A stretch of DNA of 64,000 bases from Methanolobus sp. WCC4 (GCF_038022665.1 NZ_CP150629.1:62001-126000), one strand, 5' to 3'; counted from the first letter of the stretch, positions 54,677 to 64,000 are shown. The notes: a model not told the origin generated them from the sequence alone. A program made the numbers and translations.

Positions 54677-55474
54677 ATGTTGACTGTTTTTGAAGCAATT
54701 GTACTGGGAATCGTTCAGGGTATCGCAGAATGGCTTCCTATAAGCAGCGAGGGGATGACCACCCTTGTAATGCTGAACGTCTTTGACAGGAGCCTTGCAG
54801 ATGCGTTGCCGATAGCCATTTGGCTGCACACAGGAACCCTACTCTCGGCTGTTGTCTATTTCAGAAAGGACCTCAAAGACATACTTACCGAGATACCCGA
54901 TTATCTGAAAAACAGGGACATTAGTGAGAAAAAGAACAGCATAATAACGTTCCTGCTCATCACGACAGCGATCACAGGAGCAATAGGACTGCCACTGATC
55001 CTGTTCGCTACCGGAGCTGAGGATTTCTCCGGGAAACTTGCAACCGCAGTCATCGGATTCCTCCTGATCATTACCGGCCTTCTGCAGATATCCGCTGCAA
55101 AAAGGACCAAGAAGAGAGATGAACCTGTTATAACCGATTCTGTCATCGCAGGAATAGCACAGGGATTTGCTGCACTTCCGGGAATCAGCAGGTCAGGAAT
55201 AACCGTTTCCACCCTGCTCCTGAGAGACATCGAAGCATCACAGGCACTCAGGCTGAGCTTCCTTATGAGCATACCTGCAGTCCTTGCAGCAGATGTCGGC
55301 ATGGGTGCAATGGGACTTCTGAGCTTTGATATGAACTCCATGCTGGGTCTCTTCTTTGCATTCCTCTTCGGGATACTCACCATAGACCTGTTCATCAAAG
55401 CGGCTAAAAGGTTCGATTTCTCTAAGTTCTGCATCGCGCTGGGAGTGATCAGCATCCTGGCATATTTTGTATGA
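54677..55474 (+). CDS. UppP/BacA-type polyprenyl diphosphatase
   Basis: The 265-aa, eight-helix protein has GIVQGIAEWLPISSEG (first catalytic block, normally E-x4-PISSSGH) and PGISRSGITVSTLLL (second block). It would dephosphorylate polyprenyl diphosphate on the membrane to recycle the lipid carrier for glycosylation. It stands alone between two cofactor-related clusters. Confidence 0.85.
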   Translation: MLTVFEAIVLGIVQGIAEWLPISSEGMTTLVMLNVFDRSLADALPIAIWLHTGTLLSAVVYFRKDLKDILTEIPDYLKNRDISEKKNSIITFLLITTAITGAIGLPLILFATGAEDFSGKLATAVIGFLLIITGLLQISAAKRTKKRDEPVITDSVIAGIAQGFAALPGISRSGITVSTLLLRDIEASQALRLSFLMSIPAVLAADVGMGAMGLLSFDMNSMLGLFFAFLFGILTIDLFIKAAKRFDFSKFCIALGVISILAYFV

Positions 55475-55580
55475 GCCTTTGCTTAAAGCCTCCAATCCTC
55501 TTATTTGCCACAAAAGAGAATAAATACATAAGCTTTTCTGGAAATGTATAAATAAAACATCACGCAATGAGTGCATAACA

Positions 55581-55886
55581 ATGGCATGCAGAGGAAGACC
55601 CAGATCACCCAGAAGAGTTGAATGCTCACCGGAGGTACTCTATTTCAAACCCAGAGGAGTACCACTCAAAGAGCTTGATACCGTATCCCTTGCTATAGAG
55701 GAGCTTGAAGCCCTGAGGCTGGCAGACCTTGAAGGAATGCAGCAGGAAGAAGCGGCTATCAGCATGGGAATATCAAGAAGGGCTTTCTGGCAGGACCTTC
55801 AGAATGCAAGGAAGAAAGTGGCTTCAGCACTTATCGAAGGCAAGGCCATAGAGATCGTTGGCAAAGACCCTGATGCTACTGAATGA
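55581..55886 (+). CDS. UPF0251/DUF134 DNA-binding protein
   Basis: The 101-aa protein reads [45 protein letters not shown] and [29 protein letters not shown], with a sigma-like HTH. It matches UPF0251/DUF134. Members sit next to Mrp and ORP-type genes in anaerobes and may regulate them. It lies 98 nt before the Mrp gene on the same strand. Confidence 0.88.
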   Translation: MACRGRPRSPRRVECSPEVLYFKPRGVPLKELDTVSLAIEELEALRLADLEGMQQEEAAISMGISRRAFWQDLQNARKKVASALIEGKAIEIVGKDPDATE

Positions 55887-55983
55887 TTCCCGGAACATCG
55901 CCTTGCAGGCCATTTTGAATTACATTACTTAATTGCATTACTTACGTATTACATCAATTCCAAGATCATAAAGGAGATATTAT

Positions 55984-56817
55984 ATGGCACAGAACATCCA
56001 GAGTCCTGAGGACCTTTTAAAGAAAGCAGAGGAACCAAAGCTCATCAGGAACATGAGAGCTATCCAGAAGAAGATAATGGTGATGAGCGGTAAAGGCGGA
56101 GTAGGCAAGAGTACAGTTGCAGCTAACCTTGCAGCGAGACTTGCAGAACGTGGACACAAGGTAGGTCTTCTGGATGCCGATATACACGGACCAAGCATCC
56201 CGAAGATGTTCGGGATCGAGGACGAAAGGCCAACTGTGGATGAGAATGGTATCGTGCCTATCAGCGTCACCGAGAACCTATCTGTGATGTCAGTTGCACT
56301 TCTCCTTGAGGATAAGGACGCTCCGGTGATCTGGAGAGGACCTGCAAAGATGGCCGCCATCAAGCAGTTCCTTGAGGATGTCTCATGGGGCAAACTGGAA
56401 TATCTCATTGTGGACCTGCCACCTGGAACCGGTGATGAGCCACTGAGCATTGCACAGCTTATCGAGAAGATGGAAGGCGCAGTAGTTGTTACAACACCAC
56501 AGGATGTAGCACTTGTAAGTGTCAGGAAATCCATCAAATTCGCAGAGATACTTAAGGTACCTGTGATAGGCATCGTGGAGAACATGAGCGGAATAGTCTG
56601 CCCTCACTGTGATGAGACAATAGACATCTTCGGCAAGGGCGGCGTGGAGAAAGCAGCAGCCGACTTCAATGTCCCTGTGATCGGGGAACTCCCAATGGAC
56701 CCTAAGGTCGCAGAGATCGAAGACAGCGGAAAGGTCCACACTGACATCAATGAAGAGATGCTCTGGGGCAAGGGCTTCGCAAAGATCGTCGATTCTGTTG
56801 AGAGTTTTAAGAAGTGA
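55984..56817 (+). CDS. Mrp/NBP35-type FeS-cluster carrier ATPase
   Basis: The 277-aa protein reads MRAIQKKIMVMSGKGGVGKSTVAANLA (deviant Walker A), DADIHGPSIPKMFG, DLPPGTGDEPLSIAQL and the CxxC pair IVCPHCDETIDIFG, which holds a bridging [4Fe-4S]. It would transfer FeS clusters to apoproteins. GGAGAT precedes the ATG. Confidence 0.93.
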   Translation: MAQNIQSPEDLLKKAEEPKLIRNMRAIQKKIMVMSGKGGVGKSTVAANLAARLAERGHKVGLLDADIHGPSIPKMFGIEDERPTVDENGIVPISVTENLSVMSVALLLEDKDAPVIWRGPAKMAAIKQFLEDVSWGKLEYLIVDLPPGTGDEPLSIAQLIEKMEGAVVVTTPQDVALVSVRKSIKFAEILKVPVIGIVENMSGIVCPHCDETIDIFGKGGVEKAAADFNVPVIGELPMDPKVAEIEDSGKVHTDINEEMLWGKGFAKIVDSVESFKK

Positions 56818-56839
56818 GTTTCAGGACTTACTCCTTTCA

Positions 56840-56870
56840 GGAAGAAGAACTCTTCCAGCCTCTTTTTTTT
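56840..56870 (+). terminator. Terminator after the Mrp gene
   Basis: GGAAGA and TCTTCC form a 6-bp stem with loop AGAAC. CAGCC and eight T's follow. Confidence 0.65.
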
Positions 56871-56973
56871 AATTGATTCCCGGGAAACTTTAACAGAATT
56901 GTGTCTGTATCCAGGATATTATTTCTTTTCTGTATCGATCAGTCTAATATACTAAAAAAACAGACATTTCTAT

Positions 56974-58785
56974 ATGGAAGTGGGAAGCCATAGGGAAGTG
57001 GACAGGCTTGACTTCAGGAACCCGACAGAACTTGTCGATGATGTCCTCCTGAACGATAGCTGGCTGCTCAAAGAGAACTCCAACACACGCCTGAGTCCAT
57101 CAGTCATTGACCTGCATATTGCGGCACAGGTCAAGAAGCAGTATGCCCTCAGGAAACTATATTCAAAGGAAAGCGCATGGGCTCATCTGGAAGGATTGAT
57201 CCATATCCATGACCTTCACAGCCCGTTCACACCATATTGCAATGGTATCGATGCCAGGATCTTCCTGAAGGACGGGCTTCGTTTCCCGGATACGGTCAGT
57301 CTCCCGGCAAAACGTTTTGAATCGGCCCTTTACCATGCCATGTCCTTCATGGTACATTCACAACAATTCTTCGCAGGAGCACAGGCGATCGATATGCTCA
57401 ACTGGATGCTTGCTCCCCACCTTCATTTCGATGATATCGATGAGGAACAGCTCAGGCAGATAATACAGGGATTCATGTTCCAGATGAACCAGTCCAACCG
57501 CATCGGCGCCCAGAGTGCTTTCACTAACATAGGACTGAGGATAACATGTCCGCCACTTATCGCAGACCAGAAGGCCATCTTTGGAGGAAAGGAACTTGAT
57601 GAGACCTACAGCCACTTCGAAGATGAGGCAAGGAGGATCTACAGGGTCATGATGGAAGTTGCCGGAGATGGTGACGGACAGGGATGCCCCTTTACCTTCC
57701 CGCTGATAACAACAGCAATATCCAATGACCTTGACTTCAGTGACCCTTTGTGGAAGCTCACCATGCAGGCAACCGCATCAACCGGAGCACCTTATTTCCT
57801 GAACCTCAGAGCAGATTACCTCTCTGACGAGACCGTGCACGCCATGTGCTGCCGTCTCTTTGCCAGACATACCGGCGGGATCTGGAATGCAGGAGGCATG
57901 GGGAACGGTTCCAACAAAGTCGTTTCCATTAACCTTCCTGGAGTCTCACTTCGTTCAAGAGATATGGACGAGTTCTTCGATGAACTTGACAATACAATGG
58001 ACATCGCCAGGCAGACCCTGCTTGACGGGAACGGGATCATCAAAAAAGCATTGTATCAGTGGAAGATACTACCGTGGCTCCTCATGGTCACAGACGATGG
58101 CATACCCTATTACGACTTCTTCAAACGTCACCTCACATTTGGCGTGGTGGGACTTAATGAATGCCTTATGAACCTCACCGGAGAGACACTACTGGAACAA
58201 AAAGAGAACGGACTCAGGATCATACGCCATATGGCAAAGAGACTCGAGCGATACTCAAAAGAAGACAACATTGAGTACACACTGGAACAGACGCCTGCTG
58301 AGAGCACAGCCCACCGCTTTGCCCTGCTGGACCGTGCAAAATATGGAGAAGGTGCGAACATCCAGGGAAGCGATGATGCTCCTTACTACACGAACTCCAC
58401 TCATGTACCTTACAGAAGTGACACATCCCTTGTCAATCGTATAGAAATTGAGTCCGATTTCCATCCTTACTTCACAGGTGGAACCATCTCCCACATATGG
58501 ATGGGAGAGAGCTATCCGGAACCAGTGGGACTTTCTGACCTGATCGAACGGATTACGAGGACGAAACTTGCATATTTCTGTTTCTCACCTGATTTCTCCA
58601 TATGTGAGAACGGACATAGTTCCAGAGGAAGTCAGGAAATATGTCCGCATTGCCAGAGGGAGATAGTTGACCATATCTCAAGGGTCACAGGATACTACGG
58701 ACATGTGAACAACTGGAACCCTGGTAAGATAAAGGAATATGAAGAACGGCACCGATACAGACTGGATAGCATTTCAGAAAGATAG
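56974..58785 (+). CDS. nrdD: Anaerobic ribonucleoside-triphosphate reductase (class III), no ATP-cone
   Basis: The 603-aa protein lacks the N-terminal ATP-cone and starts at the catalytic domain (LSPSVIDLHIAAQVKKQYALRKLYS). It has GGIWNAGGMGNGSNKVVSINLPG, the zinc site ICENGH...CPHCQ and the glycyl-radical region RVTGYYGHVNNWNPGK. It reduces NTPs to dNTPs without O2. NrdG activase is not in the window. A TATA-like CTAATATACTA lies about 30 bp upstream of the ATG. Confidence 0.92.
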   Translation: MEVGSHREVDRLDFRNPTELVDDVLLNDSWLLKENSNTRLSPSVIDLHIAAQVKKQYALRKLYSKESAWAHLEGLIHIHDLHSPFTPYCNGIDARIFLKDGLRFPDTVSLPAKRFESALYHAMSFMVHSQQFFAGAQAIDMLNWMLAPHLHFDDIDEEQLRQIIQGFMFQMNQSNRIGAQSAFTNIGLRITCPPLIADQKAIFGGKELDETYSHFEDEARRIYRVMMEVAGDGDGQGCPFTFPLITTAISNDLDFSDPLWKLTMQATASTGAPYFLNLRADYLSDETVHAMCCRLFARHTGGIWNAGGMGNGSNKVVSINLPGVSLRSRDMDEFFDELDNTMDIARQTLLDGNGIIKKALYQWKILPWLLMVTDDGIPYYDFFKRHLTFGVVGLNECLMNLTGETLLEQKENGLRIIRHMAKRLERYSKEDNIEYTLEQTPAESTAHRFALLDRAKYGEGANIQGSDDAPYYTNSTHVPYRSDTSLVNRIEIESDFHPYFTGGTISHIWMGESYPEPVGLSDLIERITRTKLAYFCFSPDFSICENGHSSRGSQEICPHCQREIVDHISRVTGYYGHVNNWNPGKIKEYEERHRYRLDSISER

Positions 58786-58811
58786 ATAAGCGTCCGGACC
58801 ATCAGAACATT

Positions 58812-59516
58812 ATGCATTTTAACAGTGAAGCATCGTTCAAGTGGCTCTATTCACAGCAGATATCGAAGGTTAAGGACCTTGCACGTATAGTGCAGGCAAG
58901 CCACCTATGGGATGAGGAAAACGAATACAGGGAGAAGCTAATAGGCCTGAGGAACGATGGGTCCTGGAACTGTGACCTGAGAGATACCTCGCGTGCAGCC
59001 TCGGTCCTTGCACTTACAGGCATCATATTTCCCGAAGTGAAGGAATGGCTGCTCTCTAAAAAGACCGGCAGTTCATGGAACGATGATGTCTATGACAGCA
59101 CATATGCACTGATGGCACTTGCGGATATGGGTCATCATGACCCTGAAGGATGCCGGTGGCTTATTGATAACTACGGACCGAAATGGGAACATCCCGGAAC
59201 CACGGCACTTATCATAACCGCGCTTATCAAGCAGTCAGGGTGCAGGGAAGAGAATGAGAACGGCTATGCAGGTTTTATCGATGAACGTGCAAAGTGGATA
59301 ATATCACAAAAAGAACATGATGCTGCATGGAAGACACTTGCCACAAGCAACCTTGTCATCCAGTCACTTATCCTTGCAGGATCTAAAAATGTGACAGAGG
59401 ACTCTTTTAACTGGATATTGTCAAACATGAACGACAATGGTTCATGGGGAAAAGATGGCGGTGATATCAATACCACATCATTGTCCCTTATCACCATTCA
59501 TGAGTACATGAAATGA
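58812..59516 (+). CDS. Prenyltransferase/squalene-cyclase-fold repeat protein
   Basis: The 234-aa protein has several alpha-alpha repeats with QW-like endings (RNDGSWNCDLRDTSRAASVLAL, SSWNDDVYDSTYALMALADMG, DNGSWGKDGGDINTTSLSL). No DxDD or DxxD catalytic motif of cyclases is seen, so enzyme activity is uncertain. It follows nrdD by 26 nt, but no functional link is clear. Confidence 0.75.
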   Translation: MHFNSEASFKWLYSQQISKVKDLARIVQASHLWDEENEYREKLIGLRNDGSWNCDLRDTSRAASVLALTGIIFPEVKEWLLSKKTGSSWNDDVYDSTYALMALADMGHHDPEGCRWLIDNYGPKWEHPGTTALIITALIKQSGCREENENGYAGFIDERAKWIISQKEHDAAWKTLATSNLVIQSLILAGSKNVTEDSFNWILSNMNDNGSWGKDGGDINTTSLSLITIHEYMK

Positions 59517-59532
59517 AAAATCGGGATCAGAT

Positions 59533-61524
59533 TCATTTCGCAGGCAAAAGGATGTGAATGCTCGTTCCCCTTCCTTCCTTGCTCTCTGCCCATATGTCGC
59601 CACTGTGGGCCTCTATTATCTTTTTGCATATGTACAGACCAAGACCGTTACCACCGTATTTGCGTGTTGATGAACCGTCTACCTGATAGAATCTATCGAA
59701 TATATGAGAGAGATTATCCTCTGAGATACCTATCCCATTGTCAGCCACTTTGATATGGATCTTATCATCATCCTGCAATTTGGCAGATATTTTAAGTATC
59801 CCATCTTTGTGCATGAATTTTATAGCATTATCGATGATGTGTATGAATACCTCTTCAAGATAGTCAAGATCACCATTGATCAGAGGAATATCCTTTGCGA
59901 TAGATAGTTCTACTTTATGTCCTTTACTTGTGATCTCAGGGGACCTGTCATGTACAGCAGAATCTATCATTTCCGATACCCTGAGCGGAACAAAGCTATA
60001 CTCTACATTTCCTCCTTCAGTGATACTGACATAGATGAGAGAATCTATCAGACGCCTGAGCCTTTCGGAACTTAGCATCATCTTTTCAGCTGCATTCTTC
60101 TGTTTATCTGTGAGCTCACCCAGTGCACCTTCATACATCAGTTCACTGTATCCTTTTAGAGGGATCAGCGGCGTTTTCAGCTCGTGCCTCAGGTTGGAAA
60201 TGAACTCATCCTTCATCCTGTCAAGGGATTTTAGTTCCTCGTTGGCTTTTGCCAGATCCTCTGCATACTGATTGAGGGCTTTCTCTGCGGCCTTGCGCTC
60301 TGTGAAATCCTCCACAACACAAACACCACCCATGAATTTACCTTCATCTGAGATCACAGGACTGAACTCTGCCTTGATAGGGATTGCCTTATCAGAGAAC
60401 GGTGAATGGAAATCATCCTCATATCTTGCAGGTATCCCCGCAAGTACCTGCTGAACAGCCTTCTTTATGGAATTATCGTCTTCGAAGGACTCCAGCATAT
60501 TAAAACCAATGACCTGGGAAATAACATCCTCTACAGGTACATCAAGGATCTTCACAAGATTCTCATTGCACTGGGTTATGACACCATTCTCATCAAAATG
60601 GAAGATACCCAGAGGTGATTTTTCGAACATCATACGATATTTGTTCTTTGCAATGCTCGTAAGCCTCTCCCTCATCTTCCTCTTGGAGATGTCATTGATG
60701 ATAGCTCCATGGAAGATGTTGCCTTTCATCCTCGTGGTCGTGACTGCAATTTCAATAGGTAATTCCGTGCCATCTTTTCGCAGACCTGTCAACTCTACTA
60801 TTTTGCCGACAATAGGAGACTTTCCTATAGAGACTATCTCATCCCAGCCCTCGTGGGCTTTACGATAGCGTTTGGGCATTATAAGAGTGATATGCTGACC
60901 TATCATTTCATCCCGGGAGTAACCAAATATGTTACTTGCATGTTCATTCCAGAAAGTGATCATTCCTTTGTAGTCGGAAAGGACAAGGGCGTAGGGAATA
61001 GAATAAAGATGATCATAGAGCATTTCGAATTCCAGCAGCAACTCATCTTCCTGCTGTTTTCTTCCATGGATATCCATACAGGATAGAAGAAGTGCATTGT
61101 CTGAGGACATAGTGTCGTTCAAAATACCTGTTTGTAATAAGAAGATCCTTTGTTCCCCATCAACACCCATAAGAGGCAATTCAAACTTATCCTCATCAGA
61201 GCAGGGATCAGATAGGACCGAAGTGAAAAAAGACCTTGCTCTTTTTCTTTGATCCTCAGGTACGTGTAACTCGATAAGGTCATCCTGTGATATATCAGCT
61301 TCACTGAGACCCAGATAACTTCTACCGCTTTTATTTGCAAACAGCATAAGACCATCTTTGTCAATGATGAACACCGGATGGTCCAGAAGGTCAAAAGAGA
61401 CGTTGAAAGCCTCTATCTCAGAAAAAGGGATGGATCTTACAGAGAGATGAACTGGTTCATCTGTATCAGAAGAGTGTCCACTATCGACATCTTCCCGAAC
61501 AGGTTCTTCTTTTTTAATTTCCAT
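59533..61524 (-). CDS. Cytoplasmic PAS-domain sensor histidine kinase
   Basis: The 663-aa protein has no membrane helix. Three PAS domains lie at about 40-165, 170-285 and 295-415, then a coiled coil, HisKA with EFISNLRHELKTPLIPL, and HATPase with DNAIKFM, DNGIGISEDNL and GNGLGLYICKKIIEAH. It would sense small molecules or redox inside the cell. An AAGGTGTATAG precedes the ATG. No response regulator adjoins it. Confidence 0.92.
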   Translation of the reverse strand: MEIKKEEPVREDVDSGHSSDTDEPVHLSVRSIPFSEIEAFNVSFDLLDHPVFIIDKDGLMLFANKSGRSYLGLSEADISQDDLIELHVPEDQRKRARSFFTSVLSDPCSDEDKFELPLMGVDGEQRIFLLQTGILNDTMSSDNALLLSCMDIHGRKQQEDELLLEFEMLYDHLYSIPYALVLSDYKGMITFWNEHASNIFGYSRDEMIGQHITLIMPKRYRKAHEGWDEIVSIGKSPIVGKIVELTGLRKDGTELPIEIAVTTTRMKGNIFHGAIINDISKRKMRERLTSIAKNKYRMMFEKSPLGIFHFDENGVITQCNENLVKILDVPVEDVISQVIGFNMLESFEDDNSIKKAVQQVLAGIPARYEDDFHSPFSDKAIPIKAEFSPVISDEGKFMGGVCVVEDFTERKAAEKALNQYAEDLAKANEELKSLDRMKDEFISNLRHELKTPLIPLKGYSELMYEGALGELTDKQKNAAEKMMLSSERLRRLIDSLIYVSITEGGNVEYSFVPLRVSEMIDSAVHDRSPEITSKGHKVELSIAKDIPLINGDLDYLEEVFIHIIDNAIKFMHKDGILKISAKLQDDDKIHIKVADNGIGISEDNLSHIFDRFYQVDGSSTRKYGGNGLGLYICKKIIEAHSGDIWAESKEGRGTSIHILLPAK

Positions 61525-61785
61525 CTATACACCTTGTATCCTGCAAACACACTGTAGTGAGCTACACTGCAAAGCCCAGATGCATATAATTGTATAGATA
61601 GGATAATATATAATAGTTAGTATTCGCATTTGTTCTATTTATATATAAAAATATGGTTTTGAACAGATCACACAATTACAGCAGATAAACAGGAATAATT
61701 ATAAGAAGAATATAAGGATATTTTCCGGCTTTTCAGTAGCATTTATAATAATAAAGAACAATTGGAATAGAAATGGTGACCTTAG
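61525..61785. promoter_or_regulatory. Divergent promoter region, kinase / bactofilin
   Basis: A 261-bp AT-rich stretch with TTTATATATAAAAATATGG near 61638-61656 and a short TGTAG-TGAG-CTACA inverted repeat near 61553-61566. The kinase leader (ACACCTTGTA on the plus strand) resembles the receptor leader at about 19790. No gene is seen. Confidence 0.4.
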
Positions 61786-62217
61786 ATGAGTGAAAGCCCG
61801 ATAAAGTATCATGAGGATTCTAATACCTACATTGCCAGCAAAAAAGCCTATTTCGAAAAGAGCGTTATCATCGATGGCAATTTCATGGTTGGTGCAGGAT
61901 CTAATTTCTGGAAGGACCTTAATGTAAAAGGCGTTCTTGAGCTTGGGAAAGGAACATTCGTCAAAGGGAACATCACCGCTGATAAGGCTATAATCGGTGC
62001 AAGGTCAGAGATAAGTGGTAGTATAGAGGTTGCAGGTGACCTGAAGATATTCGACTCCGTGAAGATAGAGGGCTCCGCCATTGCAGGAGAGGAGATGCTT
62101 GTACGCCCTGACTGTGATATCGGTTTTGCAAAGGCCAGCAGAACAATGGAACTGGTCGGAAAGACCAGTATCAGGGAAATAGAATCAGGTACAAAGGTAA
62201 TTGTGCGTTCGGAATGA
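61786..62217 (+). CDS. Bactofilin-like polymer-forming protein
   Basis: The 143-aa protein forms a beta-helix of short repeats (VIIDGNFMVGAG, LNVKGVLELGKGTFVKGNITAD, SGSIEVAGDLKIFDSVKIEGSAIAGEEM). It belongs to the bactofilin/DUF583 family, which polymerises into filaments. It may have a cytoskeletal or envelope role. It stands alone. Confidence 0.85.
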   Translation: MSESPIKYHEDSNTYIASKKAYFEKSVIIDGNFMVGAGSNFWKDLNVKGVLELGKGTFVKGNITADKAIIGARSEISGSIEVAGDLKIFDSVKIEGSAIAGEEMLVRPDCDIGFAKASRTMELVGKTSIREIESGTKVIVRSE

Positions 62218-62260
62218 ACGCATTTGTCCCATTCAACTGCTTTTAAAATCCCATTAAAGC

Positions 62261-63019
62261 TCACTTATTCTGTTCCATGGCAAGGGATCTAAGGATCCTG
62301 TCACGGAGAGTGTTGGCTTCAAGACTTGTCCTCTCACGAGGTCTTGGCAGGTCCACATCGATAATCTCTTTTATCTTACCGGGACGTGCACTCATCATGA
62401 CTATCCTGTCTGCAAGGAATACAGCCTCATCGACACTATGCGTCACGAAAAGAATGGTAATGTTGTTCTTTTCCCATATCTCAAGCAATTCCCGCTGAAG
62501 GACATTACGTGTCTGCGCATCCAGTGCGCCAAAAGGTTCGTCCATGAGCAGAACTGAAGGTTCGTTTGCAAGGGCCCTTGCTATAGCCACCCTTTGCTTC
62601 ATACCGCCGGATAGTTCATACGGGTAACTGTTCCTGAACTGCTGAAGACCTACCATCTCCAGATACTTTTCAGCATCATCGATCGCATCCTTCTTTTTAA
62701 TTCCACTCATCCGGGGGCCGAATATGATGTTCTCCATCACGGTCTTCCAGGGGAAGAGAGAATATTCCTGGAACACCATACCCCTGTCAGGACCTGGAGC
62801 ATCTATTTTCCTGCCATCCAGATATACCTCACCTTCATCAGGTTTATCCAGACCGGATATGATCCGTAGCAGGGTGGTCTTTCCACAGCCAGAGGGACCA
62901 AGGAAACAAACGAATTCCCCGTCATCGACCTTCATACTCACATTATCCAGTGCAAGTGTGGAAGTGTCATGGTCCTTCGTGAACCTGCGAGTGATATTGC
63001 TTACTTTTACCTGACCCAT
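62261..63019 (-). CDS. ABC transporter ATPase, nitrate/sulfonate/taurine type
   Basis: The 252-aa protein starts at the ATG overlapping the permease stop codon (TGATG). It has Walker A GPSGCGKTTLLRI, YELSGGMKQRVAIARALAN, LLMDEPFGALD and VTHSVDEAVFLADRI, typical of SsuB/TauB/NrtD. It powers the neighbouring permease. The substrate is unknown. Confidence 0.93.
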   Translation of the reverse strand: MGQVKVSNITRRFTKDHDTSTLALDNVSMKVDDGEFVCFLGPSGCGKTTLLRIISGLDKPDEGEVYLDGRKIDAPGPDRGMVFQEYSLFPWKTVMENIIFGPRMSGIKKKDAIDDAEKYLEMVGLQQFRNSYPYELSGGMKQRVAIARALANEPSVLLMDEPFGALDAQTRNVLQRELLEIWEKNNITILFVTHSVDEAVFLADRIVMMSARPGKIKEIIDVDLPRPRERTSLEANTLRDRILRSLAMEQNK

Positions 63020-63846
63020 CAGATCACAACCCCTTTGCGCCATTTAAGGAGCTTACCATCGATATAATACCTCAGTGCCCTGTCAATGAAGAGTCCGAGG
63101 AAACCGAGTAGTAACATATACACCAGTACGAGGTCCATGTTGTGTAGATAGTAGTGATGCCATATCTTGTATCCAAGACCATTCCTGCTCACACCGAACA
63201 TCTCTGCAGCCACAAGGCACATCCACCCGACACCCATGGCTATCCTGATGCCTGCAGCTATCGAGGGAAGAGCATATGGAAGAGCTACATACCGAATAAG
63301 CTCACGGTCAGTATTACAACCAAGGACCTTCGCAGCTTCAACATAGACACGCGAAACGCTCTTGAAACCTGTGAAAGTGTTTATAATTATAGGGAAGACA
63401 GCACCGATAAATATCAGAAAACCTGCTGCCAGCGGGTTCAGGCCTATCCAGATGATAGCAAAAGGTATCCACGCAAGCGGTGGGATAGGACGTACTATCT
63501 CGATAAGCGGATCAACTATGCGGTCGATGGTCCTGAACCATCCCATTATCATTCCTACAGGAATACCCACTGCCAGAGCAGAGAGCATACCTATCCAGAA
63601 ATGCATGAGACTGTAGATAAGGTCCACCAACAAAACCGGTAGCTGATAATCAAGGTCCAGAAGGTCCAGTTTTGCATCTTTTGAGATAATATCCATGAAT
63701 GCAAAGGTGACATCCGTAAAACTCGGAAGGAAGAACTTGTTCTGTACTACATATACAGCAATGAGCTGCCAGAGAATTATCGCAGAACATATAGAGAGGA
63801 TCTCTACACTTTTACCACTGAGTTTCTGAAGATGTTTTTTTACCAT
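63019..63846 (-). CDS. ABC transporter permease, nitrate/sulfonate/taurine type
   Basis: The 275-aa protein starts at the ATG at 63846 behind GGAGGACCC. It has six helices and the EAA loop (YVEAAKVLGCNTDRELIRYVALPYALPSIAAGIRIAMG). It pairs with the ATPase that follows. The N-terminus begins in the membrane. Confidence 0.92.
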   Translation of the reverse strand: MVKKHLQKLSGKSVEILSICSAIILWQLIAVYVVQNKFFLPSFTDVTFAFMDIISKDAKLDLLDLDYQLPVLLVDLIYSLMHFWIGMLSALAVGIPVGMIMGWFRTIDRIVDPLIEIVRPIPPLAWIPFAIIWIGLNPLAAGFLIFIGAVFPIIINTFTGFKSVSRVYVEAAKVLGCNTDRELIRYVALPYALPSIAAGIRIAMGVGWMCLVAAEMFGVSRNGLGYKIWHHYYLHNMDLVLVYMLLLGFLGLFIDRALRYYIDGKLLKWRKGVVI

Positions 63847-63936
63847 GGGTCCTCCGGTCATCGAAGATAAGAACTCCTGACAGACTATAGAAACAACTCT
63901 TATTATTTAAATTTAGTATCAAAAAAGAGAAGATGA

Positions 63937-64000
63937 TCATTGATCAAGAGCTTCATAGAAGCTCAGATCGAATATATCATCCTCTGTAAGTTCGCTCTCA
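63937..64000 (-). CDS. C-terminal end of a protein upstream of the ABC permease, probably the substrate-binding protein (cut by window)
   Basis: Only the last 20 codons are present (ESELTEDDIFDLSFYEALDQ then stop). The position upstream of the ABC permease and ATPase on the same strand suits the periplasmic binding protein of this transporter. The family cannot be confirmed from 20 residues. Confidence 0.5.
   Translation of the reverse strand, partial: ESELTEDDIFDLSFYEALDQ

Overview
The window looks like the chromosome of a methylotrophic methanogenic archaeon of the Methanosarcinaceae, most like Methanolobus or Methanococcoides. This assignment is inference from gene content. The supporting genes are a YcaO-TfuA pair (thioamidation of methyl-CoM reductase), the archaeal modified mevalonate genes (UbiD-type decarboxylase plus two-subunit phosphomevalonate dehydratase), formaldehyde-activating enzyme, a thermosome, an Orc1/Cdc6 protein, PGF-CTERM surface proteins, chemotaxis genes, and AT-rich TATA-type promoters. 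No rRNA gene or CRISPR array is visible. One tRNA-like gene is present, tRNA-Thr(UGU).

Layout. 1-3.9 kb: a conserved methanogen gene (probably DUF2193) is divergent from a bacterio-opsin-activator-type regulator broken by a 1-nt shift in an A7 run, with dense palindromes between them. A transposase remnant, a small membrane protein, and fae with a divergent HxlR regulator follow. 3.9-9.2 kb: a decayed integrated element at tRNA-Thr. It holds a frameshifted tyrosine recombinase, a broken portal gene ending exactly at the tRNA 3' end, small virus-like ORFs, and two cargo genes: a secreted trypsin-like protease and a membrane-anchored protein consisting only of the protease's pro-domain. 9.3-14.6 kb: a redox module of TatA, a Tat-exported [NiFe] hydrogenase (small and large subunits) and a convergent eight-haem c-type cytochrome whose fourth site is CXXCK. 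14.7-16.3 kb: small zinc-ribbon and hypothetical genes. 16.6-19.8 kb: CheW and a soluble chemoreceptor with an exact 270-nt internal repeat.

20-36 kb: extradiol dioxygenase, histidine kinase, orphan ABC ATPase, HEPN-like protein, mevalonate cluster with a B12-radical SAM protein, MFS transporter, YkgJ protein, thermosome and Orc1. 35-39.2 kb: a sulfur/thioamide neighbourhood with SufS-like cysteine desulfurase preceded by an unannotated 46-aa peptide, a P460-like lipoprotein cytochrome, and YcaO and TfuA. 39.2-42.3 kb: Zn/Mn-type ABC importer with a DtxR-family regulator and a candidate operator. 42.5-44.1 kb: MBL-rhodanese protein and a small membrane protein. 44.4-51.9 kb: two translationally coupled surface genes, a 2016-aa unanchored protein and a 482-aa PGF-anchored partner. 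52-56.8 kb: a MinD/ferredoxin, NifX-like, UPF0251, Mrp group resembling the ORP (orange protein) cluster of sulfate reducers. 57-64 kb: anaerobic ribonucleotide reductase, a terpene-cyclase-fold protein, a PAS kinase, a bactofilin and a truncated nitrate/sulfonate/taurine-type ABC operon.

The most promising systems are the extracytoplasmic hydrogenase/octahaem/Tat module, the pro-domain/protease pair, the 46-aa peptide with SufS near YcaO-TfuA, and the ORP-like cluster. All were read by eye without database searches, so family names rest on recognised motifs.
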